Under the pieces are notes generated by a model. That model searched no databases. It saw only the letters and a list, made by a program, of their open reading frames with translations, and was not told the DNA's origin. Position numbers and translations under genes: made by a program. DNA of 45,322 bases, taken from assembly GCA_032718475.1 (NCBI GenBank), contig JAUCBJ010003499.1, positions 1-45,322 on the forward strand. Reading direction: 5' to 3'. Positions within the stretch are counted from its first letter, which is position 1, and every line of letters starts with the position of its first letter. The DNA is from Nemertoderma westbladi. Its lineage: Eukaryota > Xenacoelomorpha > Nemertodermatida > Nemertodermatidae. Positions 39,004 to 45,322 of the stretch are shown in pieces.

Positions 39004-40550
39004 CACGTTCGTGGGGCCTTCGCGCAGCACGAGGCCCAGTTATGAGATACAAATTAAAATTGAGCGACTGTATCACAAAATCAGGTTTTGAGAAATTTAC
39101 CCACACCACCAATCAATCAAAGAAAGGGGGACAGTACGTGTTCACCCCTTTTAATCCCCCCCCCCCCCCCCCACCCTTCCCAACCACCAATACATAACCG
39201 CGACATCTACCACCCACGGAAGGGTAGCACGAACTTATTTCCAATCGCACGTTCAATATGCAAAGCCAGGTGGTTTATAGGAATATAATAAACGCAGTAC
39301 TCGTATTCATTATAAGCCTCGTTGCGTTCGTCCTGTTTTGTATTTAAATATATTTCTTAAACGCAGGCTAGGACGTTCTTTATAATAATAATAACTAGGG
39401 ATGCGATCAATATGTGAAGCCAGGTGGTTTATATAATAATTTAGTCAACGCAGTACTCGTCTTCATTATATGCCTCGTTGCGCTCGTCGTTTGTCCTGTT
39501 TTGTTATAAAATATTTTTCCTAAACGCAGACTGACGATCTTTATACAGTTATAAATATGCGAAGTTTCGAAACTGTGCGAGTAACTGTTGATACATCTAT
39601 GTGGATATGTGTGATATGTGGAGATGTGTGATACAACGCCAACGCATCGTATGCCGATGTAGTAATATGGGTATTGAAATAATATTAAATCAATGTACAC
39701 TCTTAAAGCTGCAGCGAAAAAATGTAGCTAATTTCCTAGGTTACATATAAAATAATAATATTATTTTTAAGAACATTAATTTTACTACTTTGCAAAAATT
39801 CAATTAAAAAATAACCAGACATATACATTGTGGAATAAACTATTTCAGAAGCCTACACAACAGCCATGCCATGGATAGTATTTATGTTATGATATCTGTC
39901 ATTCACCTGAGATAGCAATACAACATTTATAGTGAATTTAAAGAATGCTGTCTGGGCTGGAATAGCAATACTGGTTGTCTATTACTATTCCTCTCTGGTT
40001 AGTCTTAGCAACAACTCCCAGCCAGCAGCAGAGACTTGACCAATAATCATTCCCAGCAACTGGGAATGACACACACATCCCATCTATGTACCAGCATGTT
40101 GGCCAATAAATGAGCAGTATTTAATGAGAATAAATTTTTTTTGCCGTTTTAATTACTTTAGATCAATTAAAGACACAATTATTAAAGCAAATCACTTGAA
40201 CTAATTAAAAACTATAATAGAATGGCGTATGGGGATTACATCTGTATAATTTTTAATTATAATTATTTAAATCTTATACTGTAAAACAATTAATTTCCTT
40301 TAAAAGGCAGGTTGAAAATGGTGTTTTTACCGTAATAACTTAATTAACTAATTAACTGCTATTATCTTAGCTTCTCGAAGGCCACACGGAAATTCTACTT
40401 GGAAAATTTCTAAACTTTTGCCAAACAACATGTGTACCAAGTTTGGATAGATTTCATCAAAGATTGGCCGAGTTATTAACGTTTAAAATTGAACGCGACA
40501 GAACGACAGAACGACAGAACGACAGAACGACAGAACGACAGAACGACAGG
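39004..40550. repeat. 1.57-kb tandem duplication, copy 2
   Basis: Begins cacgttcgtggggccttcgc. It follows copy 1 with small indels (notably about 60 bp shorter around 39920-40090) and ends in a longer acagaacg array (40497-40550). It contains the same nested 151-bp direct repeat and the C15 tract at 39158-39172. Confidence 0.92.
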
Positions 40551-40661
40551 TTGATTAATGGTACCACTACGCTAAGGCTCACTCACTTCGTGGCTCGCCC
40601 CACAGGTTGATTAATGGTACCACTACGCTAAGGCTCACTCACTTCGTGGCTCGCCCCACAT
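40140..40661 (-). repeat. Dispersed AT-rich repeat, copy C, with two GGCGAGC terminal units
   Basis: Same core as copies A and B. On the right it has about six gacagaac repeats and then two perfect tandem units of about 54 bp (ggttgattaatggtaccact ... cttcgtggctcgccccaca, to 40661). The order motif-gttctgtc array-core, read on the minus strand, matches copy A at 31490. Confidence 0.85.
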
Positions 40662-41226
40662 TTCATAAGAACTTTAGTGATGATTGACACGCATTGCAAT
40701 AAAAATCAGTCACATGATTCATCGCCAATAAATGACTCATTCAGTCATTTTGTGGTCAGTAGGCCTACTGCAGAGTTGCGTTTATTGAGTTTTCTTTTTA
40801 CGTTTAATTGTTTAATGAGTTTTGCTTACTTTAATAAATAGTGTATAGCGTTTTGTTACTTTAATTTACACTGGTACTGTAGTTGTATTGCTGTTTGTTT
40901 ATTTTACTTCAATTCAAAATTCAATTGTTAATTGTATTTTGTACTCTTTAATTCTCTAATTGTTTATCGAGTTTTGTAATCTTTAATTGTTTATAGTGTC
41001 TTTTGCATACTGTACTTTGTTTTGTTTATTGTTTATTTATGTTGTTTGTACTGTCTATATCGTTAATGAAATATTTATAATTTGCTTAATTGTCTGATTG
41101 TTGCTAATTGACAATTGTAATTGAATTAATGCCTAATTGATACAATTAAAATTCAAATTATTTAAATGTTAGTGAAATTTGAATAATAACAATTGAATTT
41201 CGAAGAATTTGAAATTAAAAAAAGGC
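40662..41226. other. AT-rich spacer
   Basis: Very AT-rich with repeated tttaattgttta-type words and no gene. It may include decayed upstream parts of the REL-like fragment that follows. Confidence 0.4.
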
Positions 41227-41806
41227 CTCGAAATCCGTGATGTTGTTGGGTATCTGGCCTCTCTAACATTTGGACCACGAAACGTGACAGTCGGAACCCA
41301 TAGTCAGAGACCAGCCTGGATTAAGTGGAGAAGCAGGACTTTGGTGTGATGTAGGAGTTCCAGGGGCATTCAACCCGCAGACTCGGGCGTTGTTAGATAT
41401 GGTATTGGTAAGGGTCAGGGTCGTAAACCTTGACGCTGAGTCGTATGCGGGACGCCGCCCGATGAGGGTCCTAGAATCTTCGGAGGACGCTAAAACCGCA
41501 CTATATGCGGAACCAGCGAGACAGAGGAGAGCGGACTTTGCACACTTCGTAGTCTCTTGCGATTGAGTTCTGGAACCGCAGACCAACAAGCTCCTGAGGA
41601 TCTTCGCTGATAGGTTACACCACAACTGGGACAGGCCTTATACTGTAGCACCGTCATGGAGTGAGTTCGCCGCCGTGTGCAGTTCGCCATACTGTAGTTC
41701 GAGGGGCTTCTCATTGCATCAGGGGGTCGAGCTGTCGAGGCTAAAGTGGCGCAGTGGTCTGGGTACGGAGGATGGAGCTGGATTGCCGATCACTCCACTC
41801 GTCTGA
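41227..41806 (+). pseudogene. Decayed C-terminus of a second REL (R2-like) retrotransposon
   Basis: Plus-strand frames correspond block by block to residues about 1047-1219 of the intact protein at 8676-12353: ASLTFGPRNVTV with LAALAFGPRNVML, LWCDVGVPGAFNPQTRALLD with the D-x15-D endonuclease motif, VNLDAESYAGR with INLDAVSYAGR, LLRIFADRLHHNWDRPY with LLRIIADRLHTNWGKPY, and KWRSGLGTEDGAGLP with RWRSGLGLVDGAGIP. There is one frameshift near 41310 and an in-frame TGA near 41565, so it is dead. The divergence indicates a related but distinct family. It is 5'-truncated, in opposite orientation, and not flanked by the 21-bp minisatellite. Confidence 0.9.
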
Positions 41807-42469
41807 CTCTGTAATTTGAATCTGTAAACTATGTAATGTGTTGTGCTTTCTCTTATTTGTATCTGTGCTAGTCTTTTTGGAATTATAGTGACTGTAGGTT
41901 CTTGTAAAACTCTCAGTGTATAATATTAATTTTAATTTCTGCTTTATATTATATTATTGTTAAAGCCGTTTCATTGTACTAAACGGGGGTCTGGGGGCGG
42001 CAACTCCCAATAAAAAATAACAAAATGAAGATAAAGAAAGTAGGCCTACTTAACAAAAATTTCCCTGATTTTTTATTCTGATTTTTTCCAGACATTTTCC
42101 CAAGGAAACCGTCTTTTCTCACAGACACCGGGTAGTAACGAAATTGTAAAAAAATGCCCTGTACAGTTACAGTATATAAAATTATACTGGACCACCACAA
42201 TAAACCGCTAGTTATCCTGCATCTAAACTCAATAATAACTTTATATCTATATCATATTACGATATCAGTACTATCATGGCCTACTTAAATACGGCCTGCC
42301 TAATGGCAGCAAGGCCAAAAAATTAGTGGGTCGATTTTTCAAAGTTGTCGTGTTGGTTTATATATTTGGATAAAGACAATCAAGTTGTTGTATATTATCT
42401 GAAATTTTATGGAGATTTCAAATATTCAATCGGTTTTGTCATACCTTTCTCAGTTTTCGAAATATTTCA
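41807..42469. other. Trailer of REL fragment and AT-rich spacer
   Basis: No gene. The first part is probably 3' UTR of the REL relic; no poly(A) end could be fixed. Confidence 0.4.
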
Positions 42470-42489
42470 TGAAAACCAATGGGTACTTA

Positions 42490-42850
42490 AAAAGTGGGTT
42501 CACCATGAAAGTTTCAATAATCCAGAATCTTTAAAACGCACCAGTCACCCATCATTTGCGACCTATAAAGGTTCTCAAGGGTGGCGAACGTGATGGAAAT
42601 ATTTTCCTAACGAATGGTTTATCTGGTATGCTACTTTTCACTGGGTGCCGAATGTTGGTTCTACAACATGAAAATTTCATTTTTCGGATACATATAATAC
42701 TAATTTATTTGCCATGATTTACAATGTAGATTTGATTACACAGGGAATCCAATGAAAGTATTTTCAAGATGATTCGAATGAACCCAGATTGCTATTTTTC
42801 ACTGGCTACTAAATGTGGGTCCAACATGAAAATTACAGTTATTTTTTGAA
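42490..42850. repeat. Three diverged tandem copies of about 157 bp
   Basis: The phrase gtgggttc(c)a...catgaaaattt recurs around 42505, 42655 and 42815, each preceded by caatg..-like context and ttttcactgg in the last two. Old and degenerate. Plus-strand frame 42345-42593 overlaps it and has no known motif. Confidence 0.55.
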
Positions 42851-42906
42851 AACCTTCAATACTCATGATAGTGCGGCCTTTTACGATCCAGGTAGGTGTT
42901 TAGAAC

Positions 42907-43434
42907 TTAGGAAACTAAGAATTTCAACCCGGGTAGATTACACATCTGATGGAATTCCTCCTTTGCAACTGAAAGTTTCTCTGGTGATAGACTTCTTGGT
43001 TTACTGTGAATGGGTGCTCCTACAGTCTCTATGTGGTGTTCAACGTCATGTCTTAGCTTTGATTCACGAAATGTCATTTCTGTTAATGAAGGCAATTCTA
43101 GGAGTAATTCATTGAATTCATTAGAATCGCAGATGAAGCTTAAGCCTTTATCGAATGCGATATTTTACCGGGAACGTGGGTGTAAGTCTTTGCATCTATG
43201 AGGCTAGAATGTCTCAAATCGTTGAGCAGTCCGAAGTTACTTTGCACCCTATATGGGTTGTGCCATGTTGGCGATAACAAATTTCCAAGTAAATCGTTGC
43301 GGTAACCCTAAATTGAGTGTTAGGGTTTTGTTGCCATTTGTATCAATGGTTGTTCCATTAGCAGCAACAAGTTGTGGTGTGGAGGTATCCTCTATGGCGA
43401 GTTGTTTGTCGGCATATTTTGCAGGTAAGGACAC
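42907..43434 (-). pseudogene. Gypsy/Ty3 LTR-retrotransposon pol fragment (protease to RT linker)
   Basis: Minus strand, in order: LVAANGTTIDTNGNKTLTLN and LPQRFTWKFVIA (the conserved part of a Gypsy aspartic protease after the active site), then, in a shifted frame, SNFGLLNDLRHSSLIDA, and at 43095-42907 RHDVEHHIETVGAPIHSKPR followed by LSPEKLSVAKEEFHQMCNL, the signature just upstream of the Gypsy RT. The active-site DTG and the RT proper are missing. Several stops and frameshifts; a relic. Confidence 0.85.
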
Positions 43435-44078
43435 TGATCAAAATCCGACATCACAGAGAAAGTTATAGAATTTTTTGGAAATCAGTATATAGCGAATCAT
43501 GGGACATCACCATAATAGTATCAGATAATGGTCCACAGTTTCGTTGTAGAAAGTTGTTTTGTCCGGGAAAAGTGTTCAACAACAAACTTCCCGGCAAGAA
43601 AGAAAGCACAAGAAAGCACTAAACCGTGCTAAGAATTATTTTGCTATGGGGGTTTTCATGGTCAGTTTTCACTTTTAATGAAATCTAGTTAGTCTGTATA
43701 TATCTCTGTCAGTTTATCTTACTATCCGACAATCTGTCCGTGAAATATAAGAAAATGGCAGACCATCTAGCTAAACGTTTAGCATTAGGGGTTTACAAAG
43801 AACTTGTGCGATGAAATTTGTATTTGTACGGCTTGATTTAACAAAAATGGAGCGAAAAGACGAGAATGAATTGCGCCAAGAGGTGGATTCTATTAACCGA
43901 ACGAAGCCCAAGGATAAGTTTATTATACTGTAGGAAGGGATCTAGGGGTCTTAACCTCGAATGATAAGTTTATTTTACTGAAAATAACTTATCTTTTATT
44001 GGCGCAATTGTAGGTCTAATCCCCTCACATGCGTACTTTAACCGGGTAGTGTACAAATTTATGAATCGCGTAATTTTT
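43435..44078. other. Spacer, no supported gene
   Basis: AT-rich. A plus-strand IIVSDNGPQF near 43523-43552 recalls an integrase motif but is isolated. The pair gataagttta at 43914-43923 and 43962-43971 is a short direct repeat. Confidence 0.4.
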
Positions 44079-44239
44079 CTTGAAATTAATATCTCATATC
44101 TCTCCAAACCACGTACGCGTTTCGACCTTACTGGGTCTCATCAGCGTGGTGTCGGATTCGAACCTGGGACCTCGAGGTGGAAGCCGAGACAACAACCACT
44201 AGGCCACAGGTTCTTGAGATATGGAGTATTAATTTCAAA
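44079..44239 (-). mobile_element. tRNA-derived SINE-like unit with hammerhead ribozyme, bounded by inverted repeats
   Basis: On the minus strand: an inverted-repeat arm (44239-44211), a tRNA-like region with A box TGGCCTAGTGG (44206-44196) and B box GGTTCGAATCC (44164-44154), a hammerhead ribozyme (44150-44108), then the second arm (44106-44079). The arms (plus strand cttgaaattaatatctcata on the left, gagtattaatttcaaag on the right) are about 25 bp and mostly complementary. The tRNA similarity suggests RNA polymerase III transcription; the ribozyme would cut the RNA. Hammerheads in SINE-like elements are known from schistosome Sm-alpha repeats, and in metazoan retrozymes and Penelope-like elements. 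Confidence 0.75.
44108..44150 (-). ncRNA. Type I hammerhead ribozyme, candidate
   Basis: Minus-strand core CTGATGA (44144-44138), stem II GACC-cagtaa-GGTC (44137-44124), then GAAA (44123-44120). Stem I is six perfect pairs: ACCACG (44150-44145) with CGTGGT (44113-44108). Stem III is minimal: the 2-bp AC/GT within ACGCGT (44120-44115), which is itself a 6-bp palindrome. The predicted cleavage site is after GUA, between 44114 and 44113 (H17 = A, allowed). All invariant core bases are present. A very short stem III with a self-complementary sequence is known from hammerheads that cut as dimers. Confidence 0.8.
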
Positions 44240-44585
44240 GCCAGCAGCCATGTTATTAGCCCCTGATTTTTGATTATTGATAGTAACAATGTGTTGGCAA
44301 GCTGTATTTATCGGCTCGGCTTCTACTTCGAGGTAGAAACGACGAGGTCAAATTTGAATACTGATATGAGAAATTAAGCCACAGACCAAGAATACCCTAT
44401 TATAATTTTTTTTAGATATAGTATGCTTACTATTGTTTTGTAAACATACTGACAGACAGACCAACGGACAGACACCCATATCTTGAGAAGTAAGACAGAA
44501 TCTAAATGAATTTGGGAAAAATCTGCTCAAGATGAAATAGAGAATAAATTTTGAAAAAAATTTGAAAACCTCGGTAAGTAGCTTG
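44240..44585. other. AT-rich spacer
   Basis: No gene. The stretch gacagacagaccaacggacag at about 44450 is a short GACA-type repeat. Confidence 0.4.
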
Positions 44586-44593
44586 CAGATTTC

Positions 44594-45206
44594 CAGGGTT
44601 GATAAAAATGATTTTTACTTTAAAATGATTTTTTTTTAAATAAAAAAAATCAGATTTTCTTATTTAAATCAGATTTTTTTAGTTCAATCAGATTTTATAT
44701 GAAAACATAGTAAAGGCTTCTTGGTTCATCAATGCACTAATGTTTAAACGGGATCGCAAACCCGATCCCGAAAATCCGGAATCCCAGTGAAAAGTTTCCC
44801 GACTTTTTTGGAACGGGATCCCGAATTATATATAGTGAAGTAAATTTGTTGAATATCTAAAAACTTGTTCCAGCAGAACGGGAATGTTTTGATTATATAT
44901 AATTTTTTATGTCAGTAAACCTTTCAGAAGTGTAAGATAAAGTGAGTGTTACCCAAAACTTGCCACATATACTATGAACGATCCCGATCCCGGAAATCCC
45001 GAAAAGTGTGATTCCGTTTAAACACTACAATGTTTAAACAACACAATGAATAGGACTACAAACTACAACTTTTTGAATTTGTATCATTTATTAATAATTA
45101 ATAATACAATGTTTCTCCAGGCCTTAAAGAATTGTTGATAAAATTCATGATTAAAAAAAATCAAAAAAATCTGCTTTTTTCAATGATTTAAATAAAATAA
45201 AACCTG
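44594..45206. mobile_element. hAT-type MITE with perfect 8-bp TSD
   Basis: The 613-bp element begins cagggttgataaaaatgatt; its right end, read on the minus strand, is CAGGTTTTATTTTATTTAAA (end ...ttaaaacctg in plus reading). It is flanked by the identical 8-bp CAGATTTC at 44586-44593 and 45207-45214. An 8-bp duplication and CAGGG-type ends are typical of hAT. The terminal repeats are imperfect. The interior is AT-rich with many aaatcagatttt words, has no coding capacity, and contains another inverted-repeat element (44739-45027). Confidence 0.8.
44739..45027. mobile_element. Nested inverted-repeat element (GTTTAAACGG ends)
   Basis: The left end tgtttaaacgggatc and the right end gattccgtttaaacac are inverted repeats of about 14 bp, each continuing into cgatcccg/cggaaatcccg-rich sequence. 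About 290 bp, non-coding, sitting inside the hAT MITE. A clear target duplication is not visible; a gtttaaac copy follows at 45033-45040. Confidence 0.5.
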
Positions 45207-45214
45207 CAGATTTC

Positions 45215-45322
45215 AGATATTAACTTATTTATTAGGCCTACTACTAACGTTATAAAATCTTACTATTTCAGGATCTTCCTCCAGACCCACCATTTCTAAT
45301 TATTTGTTTGCAGGTTTCCGAT
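45215..45322. other. Right-edge spacer
   Basis: AT-rich, too short to interpret. Confidence 0.4.

Noticed and set aside
42345-42593. 82-codon plus-strand ORF
   Set aside because: Overlaps a degenerate 157-bp tandem repeat and shows no recognisable domain.
43523-43552. Integrase fragment (VSDNGPQF, plus strand)
   Set aside because: Only about ten residues fit and it is on the opposite strand to the adjacent Gypsy relic; possible but unsupported.
44154-44207. Functional tRNA gene
   Set aside because: A and B boxes are good but there is no acceptor stem pairing and the B box runs into a hammerhead; better explained as a SINE head.

Overview
This is a eukaryotic, metazoan-type window, most likely from a marine invertebrate. 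The background is AT-rich and mostly non-coding, there are long poly-G/poly-C tracts, one clear GTAAGT...CAG intron, and transposable elements of almost every major class. I see no convincing single-copy host gene. The phylum cannot be fixed from the sequence alone.

Layout. 1-1234: C-terminal part of a non-LTR reverse transcriptase (minus strand, open to the window edge). 1256-6484: GC- and CpG-rich minisatellite with a 43-bp unit (121 complete copies plus 24 bp). 7346-12625: a 21-bp minisatellite (unit contains aggctcattcgatctggtag) interrupted by an apparently full-length, poly(A)-tailed non-LTR retrotransposon on the minus strand (8513-12480). It has one intact 1225-codon ORF: Cys-rich N-terminus, reverse transcriptase, CCHC finger and restriction-like endonuclease. 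13063-13435: C-terminal GIY-YIG stump of a Penelope-like element. 14101-28849: a complete 14.75-kb BEL/Pao LTR retrotransposon on the minus strand, with 1254/1260-bp TG...CA LTRs, a TAAAC target-site duplication, a broken gag-pol and an unusual third ORF rich in zinc-finger motifs in the env position. 33657-36251: decayed THAP plus P-element transposase with a recognisable intron. 36510-36741: a Psq-type helix-turn-helix fragment. 37435-40550: a direct tandem duplication of about 1.57 kb carrying copies of a dispersed AT-rich repeat also present near 31.5 kb. 41227-41806: decayed relative of the REL retrotransposon's C-terminus (plus strand). 42907-43434: decayed Gypsy protease/RT-linker. 44079-44239: a tRNA-derived SINE-like unit with a complete-looking hammerhead ribozyme, bounded by inverted repeats. 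44594-45206: a hAT-type MITE with a perfect 8-bp target-site duplication.

How it fits together. The coding potential is nearly all for self-replication of mobile elements. The most interesting objects are (i) the intact restriction-like-endonuclease retrotransposon sitting inside a 21-bp minisatellite, which suggests minisatellite targeting; (ii) the tRNA-like/hammerhead unit; and (iii) the young BEL/Pao copy (LTRs about 99.4% identical) whose pol lacks essential parts, implying mobilisation in trans, and which carries an extra zinc-finger ORF interrupted by one in-frame UGA.
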